The notes: a model not told the origin generated them from the letters alone. Shown: positions 29,020 through 37,707, numbered from the stretch's first letter. The stretch: 64,000 nucleotides of DNA from Rhodococcus sp. SGAir0479 (GCF_005484805.1 NZ_CP039432.1:4464001-4528000), one strand, 5' to 3'. Translations and numbers: made by a program.

Positions 29020-30271
29020 CCACCCCCGGAGCGTCGTGGTGGTGGGCGCGTCACACGCCGGTGTGATCATGGCGGAGAGGTTGCGAGCCCGAGGGTTCGG
29101 TGGATCGATCACACTGATCGACAGGTCGCCGCACCTGCCGTACCAACGTCCGCCGCTGTCCAAGGACTGGCTCGGCGGTGAGGTCGAGCCGGACACGTTG
29201 GCTCTGCGATCCGAGGAGTACTACGGCGACAACGGGATCGAGCTCCTGCTCGGTGCCGACGTGACGAGGATCGACCGGCAGGGCGGTGGGGTCGCGATTC
29301 GGATCCGTCACTCCCACGTCCGCCAGGAGGCGAGGAGGTTCGACCGGTTGGTACTGGCGACCGGAGCGCGGGCCCGAGTTCTGGACCTGCCCGGAGTCGA
29401 TCATCCCGACGTCCTCGTCCTCCGGGACCTCGACGACGCGCGACGGCTGGGCCAGCGCATCCGCCGTGGCCCGCTCGCGGTGATAGGCGGCGGCTTCGTC
29501 GGTCTGGAAGTCGCGGCGACCGCCCGTGGTCTCGGTACCGAGGTCACCGTGGTCGAGGCTGCCCCTCGCCTGTCGGGACGGGCTGTCGGTGCGGGTACGT
29601 CGGACTTCCTGCTGGCCGCGCACACCGAGTTGGGTGTCGACGTCCGGCTCGGCACCGCCCCCGTCGAGATCGTGGTCCGTGGTGGCCGTGTTCGAGGGGT
29701 TCGGCTCGCCGACGGCCGAGAGGTCCCGGCCGCCACTGTGCTCGTCGGCGTCGGCGCCGAACCGCGCACCGAGATCGCAGAACACCTGGGGCTGGTGTGC
29801 GATCGCGGCGTCGTCGTCGACGAGCGGTGCCTGACGTCGGACGGCCGCACGATCGCGATCGGCGACTGCACGGTGCAGGAGGATTGCTCCGGGAACAGGG
29901 TCCGCCTCGAGTCGGTGGACAACGCGACCGAGCAGGCGGACGCAGCCGCGGCCACGTTGCTCGGTGCAGACCTCCCACGCCGTCCCACGCCGTGGTTCTG
30001 GTCCGACCAGGGACCGTGGAAGCTGCAGATCGTCGGGGTCGTCGGTGCCGACATGGATGTCGTCGTCCGCACCGATCCCGCGAAACCGCGGCGTCGGGTG
30101 ACGCTCTACTTCGCCGGTGACGCTCTTGTCGCCGCCGAATGCGTCAATGCGCCGGCCGACTTCGTCGCGGTGCGCGCGGCGCTCTCGCGTGGACTCCGGC
30201 CGTCGCGAGAGGCGCTGTCGGACAGCGCAGTCCCGCTGAAGAAGCTCCTCGCGGCCCTTCCCGTGAACTGA
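29006..30271 (+). CDS. FAD-dependent ferredoxin reductase
   Basis: NAD(P)H-dependent flavoprotein that passes electrons to the upstream [2Fe-2S] ferredoxin. The 421-residue protein belongs to the putidaredoxin/rubredoxin reductase family. It has an N-terminal FAD site (VVVGASHAG), a central NAD site (VIGGGFVGLE), the second FAD motif (TIAIGDCT), and a C-terminal reductase domain. It overlaps the ferredoxin gene by 14 bases, so P450, ferredoxin and reductase form one translationally linked set. A perfect 14-bp hairpin follows the stop by five bases. Confidence 0.95.
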   Translation: MSRPDHPRSVVVVGASHAGVIMAERLRARGFGGSITLIDRSPHLPYQRPPLSKDWLGGEVEPDTLALRSEEYYGDNGIELLLGADVTRIDRQGGGVAIRIRHSHVRQEARRFDRLVLATGARARVLDLPGVDHPDVLVLRDLDDARRLGQRIRRGPLAVIGGGFVGLEVAATARGLGTEVTVVEAAPRLSGRAVGAGTSDFLLAAHTELGVDVRLGTAPVEIVVRGGRVRGVRLADGREVPAATVLVGVGAEPRTEIAEHLGLVCDRGVVVDERCLTSDGRTIAIGDCTVQEDCSGNRVRLESVDNATEQADAAAATLLGADLPRRPTPWFWSDQGPWKLQIVGVVGADMDVVVRTDPAKPRRRVTLYFAGDALVAAECVNAPADFVAVRAALSRGLRPSREALSDSAVPLKKLLAALPVN

Positions 30272-30276
30272 GTGAG

Positions 30277-30307
30277 GGTGGCACGACCGTCGAACGGTCG
30301 TGCCACC
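30277..30307. terminator. Bidirectional terminator between reductase and esterase genes
   Basis: Perfect 14-bp inverted repeat with a CGA loop, in the 49-bp gap between convergent genes. It would stop both the P450 operon and the leftward esterase/beta-oxidation operon. Confidence 0.85.
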
Positions 30308-30320
30308 GTCGTCGCGGACG

Positions 30321-31286
30321 TCAGAGGCCGGCCGCGAACCGCGCCGCAACCAGCACACCCACCTCGGAGACCGCGACCCGCGCACGCGCCACGGACGGCG
30401 CCTGCATCGCGAACCCGTGGCCCACCCCGGGATAGCGCAGCTGCGCGGTCGGCACCCCGGCCTCCTTGAGGCGGTCGCCGTAAGCCTCGACGCCGTCCCG
30501 GATCGGATCTGCATACCCGACTGCGACGATCGCGGGCGGCAGGTCGGTGAGCGACGCAGCCGTCGCGGGCGTTCCGTACTCGTCGTCCAGACTCGGATCG
30601 TCGCCGAGGTAGAGGTTCTTCATCCAGTCGATATCCCCGGCGGTGAGAAACGGGCTGTCCCCGAACTCTCGCATAGACGGTCGGTCGCAGCGACGTTCGA
30701 CACCGGGGTAGAACAACACCTGCTGTGCGATCGCCGGGCCGTTCTCGTTCCGGGCGCGCAGCGTGGTCGCCGCGGCCAGCCCTCCGCCGGCACTGTCACC
30801 GCCCACCCCGATACGTGTCGGGTCGACACCGACATCCGAGGCATGCTCGTGCAGCCAGGTCAGCGCTGCATACGCCTCGTCGTTCGCTACCGGATAGGTG
30901 TGCTCGGGCGCAAGGCGATAGTCGACGTTCGCGATCACGGCCCCGGTGGCCTCGGCCATGTCGCGCGCCAAGCGGTCGAACGACTCCAACGAACCCATGA
31001 TCATTCCGCCGCCGTGGTACCACAACAGCGCCGGAGCGGCGGTGTCCGGCGCGGCACGGGGACGGTAGATGCGCACCGGAACCCAGCCGTGCGGGCCGTC
31101 GAAGCCGCTGTCCGTCACGGACCGCATCGCGGGGCCCGCGGGGCGGACGATCGACTCCAGGTTTCGCCGAGCGTTCTCGACCCCGCCCTCGCGCATCGTC
31201 CGCCTACCGGCTCCGGTGACGCGCCGAACGATCGACTCGAGGTCAGGATCCCACGCGGACGTGTATTCGGTGTCGGGGACTGGCAT
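30321..31286 (-). CDS. Alpha/beta hydrolase, hormone-sensitive-lipase family esterase
   Basis: Carboxylesterase of the HSL family, 321 residues, cytosolic. The oxyanion-hole motif HGGG (in WYHGGGMIMGS) and the nucleophile GDSAGG are intact. Catalytic Asp in DPIRDG and His in GVGHGF follow at the expected spacing. It could hydrolyse the esters or lactones formed by the Baeyer-Villiger enzymes in this region. The ATG at 31286 has AGGAGG seven bases upstream. It is the last gene of a leftward run after the GntR regulator gene. A much shorter relative survives as a remnant at 41705-41971. Confidence 0.92.
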   Translation of the reverse strand: MPVPDTEYTSAWDPDLESIVRRVTGAGRRTMREGGVENARRNLESIVRPAGPAMRSVTDSGFDGPHGWVPVRIYRPRAAPDTAAPALLWYHGGGMIMGSLESFDRLARDMAEATGAVIANVDYRLAPEHTYPVANDEAYAALTWLHEHASDVGVDPTRIGVGGDSAGGGLAAATTLRARNENGPAIAQQVLFYPGVERRCDRPSMREFGDSPFLTAGDIDWMKNLYLGDDPSLDDEYGTPATAASLTDLPPAIVAVGYADPIRDGVEAYGDRLKEAGVPTAQLRYPGVGHGFAMQAPSVARARVAVSEVGVLVAARFAAGL

Positions 31287-31346
31287 GTCGTGTCCTCCTC
31301 TGTGCGAACGGCACTCGGCAGTTGCGGAAGACGACGGCGGGACGCG

Positions 31347-32045
31347 TCACGTGCTACTGCGACCGGTTCTTCGCAGCAACATCCCTGTGCCGGCCTCACC
31401 GCCGCGCCGGTGCTCGTTCATCAATTCGATGAGCCGACCGTTGTCGTGGTCGGCGAGGGCTTGGATCATTTCGTCGTGTTCGGCCACCACCCGGCGACGC
31501 ACCTCCGCGTCGAACAGGTAGGCGGCGTGGTAGGGCATCGCCAGCTTCCACAACCGGCGTACCTCGGCGACGACGAGGCCGAGGGGGGAGCGGTCGAAGA
31601 TCGCGAAGTGGAACTCGTGATTCGCCAGGCGCATCTCGAGAACGTCACCGCGATCCGCGGCGACGGCCACCCGGTCCCCGAGATCACGAATGTCGGCGAC
31701 AGCGTCGGCATCGAGAGCCGGGATGGTGGCGAGCACCTCCCGCTCGAGAGCGTCGCGCATGAGATAGATCTGGTCGAACTCGGACTGCTCCAGTCGGGCC
31801 ACCGCGTAGCCGGCGTTGCGGCGGTGCTCGACCAGCCCCTGCGACGCGAGCTGACCCAGACCCTCCCGAATCGGTAGCCGGCTCACTCCGAGTCGGTCGG
31901 CCATCAGCTCTTGGCGGATCGGCTGGCCGGGAAGCAGGTCGCCGGTGACGATCATGCGTTCGATCTCGTTGGCGACCCAGTCGGCACCGCGGACACCGGT
32001 CCCGGGCGCGGCGTCTTTCTGCACCGCTGCCGTTCGTCGGCTCAC
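31347..32045 (-). CDS. GntR-family regulator, FCD (FadR-like) subfamily
   Basis: Metabolite-responsive transcription factor of 232 residues. The N-terminal winged helix-turn-helix contains PGQPIRQELMADRLGVSRLPIREGL. The C-terminal FCD ligand-binding domain shows its metal-binding pattern around MRDALEREV, NHEFHFAIF and AEHDEMIQAL. FCD regulators usually bind carboxylic acids or acyl compounds. The gene sits inside the leftward beta-oxidation operon, so it probably controls it; a candidate operator (ATTGGATCCAAT, 36392-36403) lies at the operon head. The GTG at 32045 follows GAGGAGG. Confidence 0.9.
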   Translation of the reverse strand: MSRRTAAVQKDAAPGTGVRGADWVANEIERMIVTGDLLPGQPIRQELMADRLGVSRLPIREGLGQLASQGLVEHRRNAGYAVARLEQSEFDQIYLMRDALEREVLATIPALDADAVADIRDLGDRVAVAADRGDVLEMRLANHEFHFAIFDRSPLGLVVAEVRRLWKLAMPYHAAYLFDAEVRRRVVAEHDEMIQALADHDNGRLIELMNEHRRGGEAGTGMLLRRTGRSST

Positions 32046-32087
32046 GCTCGTCCTCCTCGTGCCGCTCTCTCTCGGGGCGGCGTGTCG

Positions 32088-33338
32088 TCATCGATCGCCC
32101 AGTGCGCCCGCCGAACGCAACGCGTCGACGACGTCGGGGGCATAGCCCATCGCCTCGAGAACCGCGTCGGTGTCGGTTCCACGGGGGACGGCCTTGCGAG
32201 GAGTCCTCGATGGTGTCCGCCCGAGCTTCACGGGCACGCCCACGCCACGATAGTCGACGGTGTCGAGGAACAGCCCGCGGTGACGAGTCTGCGGGGCGGT
32301 CAACGCTTCGTCGACGGTGTTGACCGGGCTGGCCGGTACTGCCGCTGCCTCCAGTTCCGCCGCCAGCCGATCTCGATCCCAGCACGCGATCCTGTCCGCG
32401 AGCAGCGCGGACAGGACGTCGCGGTTCTCCGAACGCGCAGCGTTGGTGAGGAACCGTGGATCGTCGGCAAGCTCCGGGGCGCCCAGGACGGTGACGAGCG
32501 ATCGGAACTGGCGGTTGTTGGCAGCGCTGACGAAGAAGTCACCGTCGCGGGCCCGGAACACCTGGTACGGCACCACCGTGGGGTGAAAGTCGCCGGTGCG
32601 CTGCGGCACCGCCCCGCTGGACGTCCAGTTCGCGGCGTGCGGGTGCAGCAGCGAGATGACGGCGTCGAGAAGTGTGATGTCGACGAGCTGGCCGCGGCCG
32701 CTGATTCCCCGCTCGGTGAGAGCGAGGAGGATTCCGGTCACCGCGAGGTGGGAGGCGACGACATCGATGATCGGTACCCCGACCCGCAGCGGGTTCCCCT
32801 CCGCGTAACCGTTGACACTCATCAGTCCGCCGAACGACTGGAGAACAGCGTCGTAGCCGGGAAGGCCGCCCATGGGACCGTCGACGCCGAAGCCGGTCAC
32901 CCGGCAATACACCAGGCGCGGATTCTCCTCGGCCAGCACGGTGTCGTAGTCGAGGCCCCATCGGGCCATGGTGCCGGCCTTGAAATTCTCGATCACCACG
33001 TCGGCACCGGACAGCAAGTGACGCAATACTTCTCGTCCGGCATCCGTGCGCAAGTCCAGGCAGACGTTGTCCTTGCTGTGGTTGAGGCTGTCGTAGTAGG
33101 CGCTGCTGGCGCCGTCGTCCTCGAAAGGCGGCCCCCACCCACGCGTCTCGTCGCCCGTAGGCGCCTCGACCTTGATCACTTCGGCGCCGTGGTCGGCGAG
33201 TGTCTGAGCGGTGTACGGCCCGGCCAGGACGCGGCTGAGGTCCAGTACCCGGAGACCGGCGAGGGCGCCGACCCCGGCGCGCCGATCGGCGCCACGCCAG
33301 GCGGATCGTCCGTCGACCGTCGATGTGGGTGCGTTCAC
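32088..33338 (-). CDS. Family III (CaiB/BaiF) CoA transferase
   Basis: Transfers CoA between carboxylic acids, activating a pathway acid to its thioester. It has 416 residues, with the family N-terminus (GLRVLDLSRVLAGPYTAQTLADHGAEVIKVE) and the catalytic aspartate in PGYDAVLQSFGGLM. The GTG at 33338 overlaps the stop of the upstream acyl-CoA dehydrogenase gene (GTGA) and has GGAGG upstream; an upstream start at 33389 would overlap that gene by 55 bases. It lies in the operon of two acyl-CoA dehydrogenases and a crotonase, so its product CoA ester is probably their substrate. Confidence 0.93.
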   Translation of the reverse strand: MNAPTSTVDGRSAWRGADRRAGVGALAGLRVLDLSRVLAGPYTAQTLADHGAEVIKVEAPTGDETRGWGPPFEDDGASSAYYDSLNHSKDNVCLDLRTDAGREVLRHLLSGADVVIENFKAGTMARWGLDYDTVLAEENPRLVYCRVTGFGVDGPMGGLPGYDAVLQSFGGLMSVNGYAEGNPLRVGVPIIDVVASHLAVTGILLALTERGISGRGQLVDITLLDAVISLLHPHAANWTSSGAVPQRTGDFHPTVVPYQVFRARDGDFFVSAANNRQFRSLVTVLGAPELADDPRFLTNAARSENRDVLSALLADRIACWDRDRLAAELEAAAVPASPVNTVDEALTAPQTRHRGLFLDTVDYRGVGVPVKLGRTPSRTPRKAVPRGTDTDAVLEAMGYAPDVVDALRSAGALGDR

Positions 33339-34396
33339 AGCTGCCTCCGATTCGTCTCGGTGTAGGTGGAGTCGACGACGAGATCCCACACGTCCACGCC
33401 GTCCTCGAGGACGCGCCGCGCCAGCTCCTCGGCCCAGAACGACTCCGAGCCGTGCCGGTCACGCCAGGACCACAGGGCGGTCGTGAAGCGGCCGAGCGCA
33501 TGCTCGGACGTCGTGCCGATGGCCCCGTGGATCTGGTGGGCCGCAGCGGCTATCGGGTACGCCGCGATCGCGGTCACGACCTTCGCGGCCGCCGCGGCGT
33601 CGGACGACCCGGAGGCGGCGGCGTCCACCGCGATCTCGTTCATCGTCGTGAGCGCGGCCTGCTGTGCCAGACGCTGCTGCACGGCCTGGAACTCGGCCAA
33701 CGGCCTGCCGAACTGGAGTCGTTCGGATGCGTGACGCAGCGTCCGGTCGTGGACGGCGCGGGCGGCACCGGCCAGCGCCGCGGCATAGGCGAGAGCGCCC
33801 CGCCGCACGACTTCGTCGAGCGTCAGTGCCGAATCGCCGTGGAAGGCGATGGCGGCGTCCTCGAACGTCACATCCGCCAGCGACACACCCGTCAGGTCGG
33901 TGCCCCGCGAGACGGTGATACCGGGGCCAGCGGTAGACACGACGACGACCGTGGACGGACCGGCGTCGGTCTCGGGGCAGAGGACGATCACGAGGGTGTC
34001 CGCGTCCGCCGCGAACGGTATCCCGGTGACGGTGCCGTCGAGACGGTGCTGCGCAGTCACGCGGACTTCGCCCGCTGCGGCCACACCGACAACGGCCACG
34101 CCGGAGGTGAGCGTATGGCCGGCAGACGACGCGACCCATGCCGCGAGGACGCCGTGTTCGATCAGCGGCGTGAGGGCGCCGTGTGCCGCGGCGGCGGCAA
34201 CGACCGCGAGCGCATCCGCGAGATCACCGCCTCCTCCACCGGAACTCTCGGAGATTGCGACGGTGGCGAAACCGCCTTCTCGCAACTGTTCCCAGACGGC
34301 ACGGTCCCAGTCCGCGGCCGGAGTCACGAGTTCGACACCGATGCGGTCGATGATGACTGCGGTGGTCGACGACAGGTCGGCAGCGATGTCGCTCAT
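33335..34396 (-). CDS. Acyl-CoA dehydrogenase family, short subunit
   Basis: Flavoprotein-family subunit of 353 residues, shorter than a typical acyl-CoA dehydrogenase (about 380). The N-terminal half is divergent and poor in FAD-contact motifs. The C-terminal half keeps RLQFGRPLAEFQAVQQ and HQIHGAIGTTSEH. A Glu in TTMNE, 100 residues before the C-terminus, is a possible helix-G catalytic base; this placement is my inference. It overlaps the partner dehydrogenase gene by four bases (ATGA). Paired long and short subunits of this kind form alpha2-beta2 enzymes in mycobacterial steroid side-chain degradation (FadE26-27, FadE28-29). Confidence 0.9.
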   Translation of the reverse strand: MSDIAADLSSTTAVIIDRIGVELVTPAADWDRAVWEQLREGGFATVAISESSGGGGGDLADALAVVAAAAAHGALTPLIEHGVLAAWVASSAGHTLTSGVAVVGVAAAGEVRVTAQHRLDGTVTGIPFAADADTLVIVLCPETDAGPSTVVVVSTAGPGITVSRGTDLTGVSLADVTFEDAAIAFHGDSALTLDEVVRRGALAYAAALAGAARAVHDRTLRHASERLQFGRPLAEFQAVQQRLAQQAALTTMNEIAVDAAASGSSDAAAAAKVVTAIAAYPIAAAAHQIHGAIGTTSEHALGRFTTALWSWRDRHGSESFWAEELARRVLEDGVDVWDLVVDSTYTETNRRQL

Positions 34397-35550
34397 CGAA
34401 CCCCCAGCCCGCGCGCAACGATTCCCCGCAGAATTTCGTTGGTCCCGCCGCGGAGAGTGAACACGGGTGTGTGCAGAATGCTCTGGGCGATCATGCGGTC
34501 GAGCGGATCGCCCCCATCGCGTCGCGCGACCAGGGCTCCGGCCGAGCGCACCGCCTCGACGAGATCGGCTTCGAACGTGGACCCGAGATCCTTGACCATC
34601 GCGGCGAGGAAGTCGGGTTTGCGGCCCGCGTTGAGTTCGGATGCCACCCGCAACGACATCCGGCGCAGAGCCCAGGCACGAGCGGTGAGGGTGCCGAGCG
34701 TGCGGCGCTGGTCCGGCGTGGCGCCCGCCTCGGCCAGGCGTGCCGCCCACGCGCGAAGCAGCGGCATGGTGCTCAGGTAGCGCTCGGGTCCCGAGCGCTC
34801 GTAGGCGAGTTCGCCCATCACCTGCGACCATCCGTTTCCCCGGGCTCCGAGCAGTGCCGACGACGGCACGCGAGCGTCGTGGAAGACCACCTCGTTGAAG
34901 TGCGCCTGTCCGTCGATGCTGCGGAGGGGGCGGACCTCGATGTCCGGATGCGGCAGGTCGACGACGAACTGGGACAACCCCTTCTGCCGGTCGCCGTGCT
35001 CCCCGTCGGTGCGGGCGAGCACTACGATCGCGTGGGCGACATGGGCGCCGGTCGTCCACACCTTGGTGCCGGTGATCGTCCACCCGTCGCTGTCGTGGAC
35101 GGCGCGTGCGCGCACCGACGCGAGGTCGGAACCCGCGTCGGGCTCGCTCATGCCGATCGCGAAGAAGGTCGTTCCGGAGGCGATGCCGGGGAGGTACCGC
35201 CTCTTCTGCTCTTCGGTTCCGTTGGCGAGGATGCTCGGCGCCATCTGTCGATCCGCGATCCAGTGCGCGGCGACCGGCGCGCCGTGCGCGAGCAGTTCTT
35301 CGGTGACGACGAAGCGTTCGAGAGGCGTGCGAGATCTGCCGCCGTACTCGGTGGGAACAGTCATTCCCAGCCAGCCACGCTTGCCGAGGCGGGCGCTGAA
35401 CGCGGCGTCGAATCCGGTCATCCAGCTGTCGGTCTCGGGTGTGAAGGCGCCGGCTTCGATCGACTCGGTGAGAAACTGTCGGACATCGGATCGGAGGGCG
35501 TCCGGTCCGGAGGATTCGGGACTCGTCGACGGTGTCGCGGTGGCGGTCAC
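34393..35550 (-). CDS. Acyl-CoA dehydrogenase family, long subunit
   Basis: FAD-dependent enzyme subunit of 385 residues that would introduce a 2,3-double bond into an acyl-CoA. FAD and substrate motifs are present (FFAIGMSEPDAGSDLASVRARA, shortened here from a longer match, and WTTGAHVAHAIVV). At the C-terminus the usual catalytic EGT is GGT (residues 368-370), so the standard base is absent. This fits a heterotetramer in which the neighbouring short subunit supplies the base. The GTG at 35550 overlaps the crotonase stop (GTGA); its own stop overlaps the short-subunit start. The strict coupling supports 1:1 production. Confidence 0.92.
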   Translation of the reverse strand: MTATATPSTSPESSGPDALRSDVRQFLTESIEAGAFTPETDSWMTGFDAAFSARLGKRGWLGMTVPTEYGGRSRTPLERFVVTEELLAHGAPVAAHWIADRQMAPSILANGTEEQKRRYLPGIASGTTFFAIGMSEPDAGSDLASVRARAVHDSDGWTITGTKVWTTGAHVAHAIVVLARTDGEHGDRQKGLSQFVVDLPHPDIEVRPLRSIDGQAHFNEVVFHDARVPSSALLGARGNGWSQVMGELAYERSGPERYLSTMPLLRAWAARLAEAGATPDQRRTLGTLTARAWALRRMSLRVASELNAGRKPDFLAAMVKDLGSTFEADLVEAVRSAGALVARRDGGDPLDRMIAQSILHTPVFTLRGGTNEILRGIVARGLGVR

Positions 35551-36362
35551 GACCGGGCCGGTCCCCGGGACGACCACGCGGCCTTGCCCTTGCGCGACAT
35601 GGACCACATCTGAACGCCGCGTTCGATCTCGAGGGCGGACGACCAACTCACGGCCGGTGGGCCCAGTTCCAGACGCGCACTGGTCATGATTCGTCGCGTC
35701 AGCTCGGGATCTGCTGCGGGAATACGGACGAGGCCGTCCACGACCCCGGGGACCTCCTCTGCCTCCACCGCGGTGTATGCCAGACCGCGCGCGACAGCCT
35801 CTGTCCCACTGAGCGATTGCCCGCACGCGGCGAGCGCGACGGTTCCGGACCAACCGAGTGTCCGACCGAGCAGGGAGATGTGGCCGCCGCCGGGGTGGAT
35901 GCTTCGAGCGGCGAATCCGCTGTCGAGCACCGTGTCCGGGGTGACGACCATGATGTCGGCGGCCAGCGCGAGGTTCAGTCCGGCGCCCACGGCACCGCCG
36001 GTGACCACTGCGATCGTCGGCACGGGCAGTGAGCCGATGTGCACGAATGCGCCGTAGACGGCCGAGGTGCGTCGAACTGCCTCCGGAGAGGCCGGGTCGG
36101 CGGAGGAGGAGGCGAGGTCGCGGGTGTCGGCGCCGCTGCAGAAGTAGCCGCCGTTGGCGTCGATGACGACCGCGCCGATCGAGATGTCGGACTCGACCTC
36201 GTCGCAGAATCGTTCGATGTCTCGCGCCATCTCGAGGGTGATGGCGTTCTTGCGGCCGGGATTGTCGAGGGTGAGGCGGGCGACCCCCTCGTCGAACGTG
36301 GTGATGACCGGCGGCCCCGCGGGAGTCGCGTCCGAATGCGCGCCGGGTGTGGTCTGGCTCAT
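35547..36362 (-). CDS. Crotonase-family protein lacking the two hydratase glutamates
   Basis: Enoyl-CoA hydratase/isomerase superfamily member, 271 residues. The oxyanion-hole segments are intact (YFCSGADTRDL and TGGAVGAG). The two catalytic glutamates of classical enoyl-CoA hydratase, 20 residues apart, are replaced by N130 (in AGLNLAL) and F150 (in DSGFAARS), so simple syn-hydration by the standard mechanism is unlikely. It could be an isomerase, a C-C bond hydrolase or another crotonase activity. The ATG at 36362 lies right behind a TACCGT element and has no ribosome-binding site, so the mRNA may be leaderless. It is the first gene of the leftward operon. Confidence 0.88.
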   Translation of the reverse strand: MSQTTPGAHSDATPAGPPVITTFDEGVARLTLDNPGRKNAITLEMARDIERFCDEVESDISIGAVVIDANGGYFCSGADTRDLASSSADPASPEAVRRTSAVYGAFVHIGSLPVPTIAVVTGGAVGAGLNLALAADIMVVTPDTVLDSGFAARSIHPGGGHISLLGRTLGWSGTVALAACGQSLSGTEAVARGLAYTAVEAEEVPGVVDGLVRIPAADPELTRRIMTSARLELGPPAVSWSSALEIERGVQMWSMSRKGKAAWSSRGPARS

Positions 36363-36391
36363 GCGGCGACGGTAGCAGATCGGCTTCGTAA

Positions 36392-36403
36392 ATTGGATCC
36401 AAT
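36392..36403. promoter_or_regulatory. Candidate GntR/FCD operator
   Basis: Perfect 12-bp palindrome ATTGGATCCAAT in the 127-bp gap between the divergent crotonase and SDR genes, 30 bases from the crotonase start. It has the TTGG-N2-CCAA form seen for FadR/FCD-type regulators, and a gene for such a regulator lies in the leftward operon. TTGACA at 36409-36414 next to it could be a rightward -35 element, though no good -10 follows. Confidence 0.55.
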
Positions 36404-36489
36404 ACTGATTGACAAAATTTACCGATCTGCTGTGCACTGGGCCACAACACAAGTCGTCGTATCAGGGCGGCGGCTGGGAAGGAGCAATT

Positions 36490-37248
36490 GTGTTCAGCTT
36501 GACGGGACGCGTCGCACTGGTCAGCGGCGCCGGGCAGAGTGTCGGCGAAGGAATCGCACAAGTTCTCGCAAGACAGGGGGCTGCGGTGATAGTCAACGAC
36601 CTGCACCCCGAGCGGGCCGAAAAGGTTGCGGCCGGGATTGCCGAAGAGGGTCACACCGCGATCGCCGCGGCATTCGACGTCACCGATTACGCCGCCGTCG
36701 AAGGGCGGGTGCGGGCTGCCGAGGCCGAGTTCGGCAGGCACGTCGACATCGTCGTCAACAACGCCGGTGTCGCAGAGGAACGCGTGATCAAGCCCTTCCG
36801 CGAGCTCTCCCCTGAGCAGTGGCGGGCGCCGATCGACCTCAACATCTACGGATCGATGAACTGCATCAAGGTGGCGCTGGACGGAATGTGCGATGCGGGT
36901 TGGGGCAGGGTGGTGCAGATTTCGTCGGGATCGGCACGGACCGGCCAGAACATCAACCAGAGCATGTACGCGACCGGCAAGAGTGGAGTCGAGGGGTTCA
37001 TCCGCCATCTCGCCGCGGAGACGGGGCAGTACGGGATCACGGCGAACATCGTCGCGCTCGGTCACCAGAAGAACCTCGAGGACAAGATGAGTCCCGAGAT
37101 GATCGAGCAGATCCTGCGCACCATCCCCATCGGCAGACTCGGGGATCCCGTGGAGGTGGGCGCCTTCTGCGCGTACCTGGCGTCCGACGAAGCGGGCGGT
37201 ATCACCGGTCAGACGCTGGACTTCAACGGCGGGTCGCAGACGCGATGA
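36490..37248 (+). CDS. Short-chain dehydrogenase/reductase
   Basis: NAD(P)-dependent oxidoreductase, 252 residues. The cofactor loop is GAGQSVGEG instead of the usual TGxxxGIG, with the Ile replaced by Glu-Gly spacing. NNAG is present, as are catalytic Ser in SSGSARTGQN and Tyr-Lys in YATGKSG. The ending ITGQTLDFNGGSQ is typical. The GTG at 36490 follows AAGGAG. It is divergent from the crotonase operon across the palindrome at 36392 and is coupled to a VOC gene by an ATGA overlap. It may oxidise a 3-hydroxyacyl or ring alcohol in the same pathway. Confidence 0.9.
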   Translation: MFSLTGRVALVSGAGQSVGEGIAQVLARQGAAVIVNDLHPERAEKVAAGIAEEGHTAIAAAFDVTDYAAVEGRVRAAEAEFGRHVDIVVNNAGVAEERVIKPFRELSPEQWRAPIDLNIYGSMNCIKVALDGMCDAGWGRVVQISSGSARTGQNINQSMYATGKSGVEGFIRHLAAETGQYGITANIVALGHQKNLEDKMSPEMIEQILRTIPIGRLGDPVEVGAFCAYLASDEAGGITGQTLDFNGGSQTR

Positions 37249-37652
37249 CGGCGCAGTCGAGCGGTCCGGCCAGCACTCTCTCGCTCACCGCGATCCGCGT
37301 CACGGACTTGCCGCGCTCCGCGGCGTTCTACCTGCACGGTTGTGGATTCGTCCACGAGCGCGATCTGGAGACCACCACGTTTCGGGCGTCCATCGTCCGA
37401 GCCGGCGCCGCAGGTCTCGAACTCCTGGTGCCGGCGAGTCCGGAGCCTGCCGAGCCGGGGAATGCGCTGGTCAAGCTGGTGCTCGCCGTCGATGACGCGG
37501 CGGCGGCCGTGGCCGCCGCGTGCGCGCACGGGGGCACCGTGGAGATGTCCCTGACTCTGCTGGAGAAGTACGGCACCGTGATCGGCACCGTGCGGGACCC
37601 CGATGGCCATCTCGTGGAGTTCGTGCAGACGGAGGCCGCGGGGACCGCGTGA
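37245..37652 (+). CDS. VOC-superfamily glyoxalase-like protein
   Basis: Small vicinal-oxygen-chelate protein, 135 residues, one VOC domain pair: LTAIRVTDLPRSAAFYLHGCG at the N-terminus and VRDPDGHLVEFVQ at the C-terminus, with metal-ligand Glu present at the end. Members in catabolic clusters act as epimerases, isomerases or dioxygenases. The ATG at 37245 overlaps the stop of the SDR gene, so the two are co-translated. A strong hairpin follows three bases after the stop. Function here unknown. Confidence 0.85.
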   Translation: MTAQSSGPASTLSLTAIRVTDLPRSAAFYLHGCGFVHERDLETTTFRASIVRAGAAGLELLVPASPEPAEPGNALVKLVLAVDDAAAAVAAACAHGGTVEMSLTLLEKYGTVIGTVRDPDGHLVEFVQTEAAGTA

Positions 37653-37654
37653 CC

Positions 37655-37691
37655 GCACTGTCGAGCAAGGTGCCCGATTGCTCGACAGTGC
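37655..37691. terminator. Bidirectional terminator between VOC and IclR genes
   Basis: Perfect 14-bp inverted repeat (37655-37668 and 37678-37691, loop of nine) in the gap between the convergent VOC and IclR genes. The arms carry TTGC/GCAA next to the loop. Confidence 0.85.
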
Positions 37692-37707
37692 CCGCGGCGG
37701 CGATTCG

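Noticed and set aside
37655-37691. Hairpin between VOC and IclR genes considered as an attachment site or operator
   Set aside because: Its position between convergent stops and long perfect arms fit a bidirectional terminator better.
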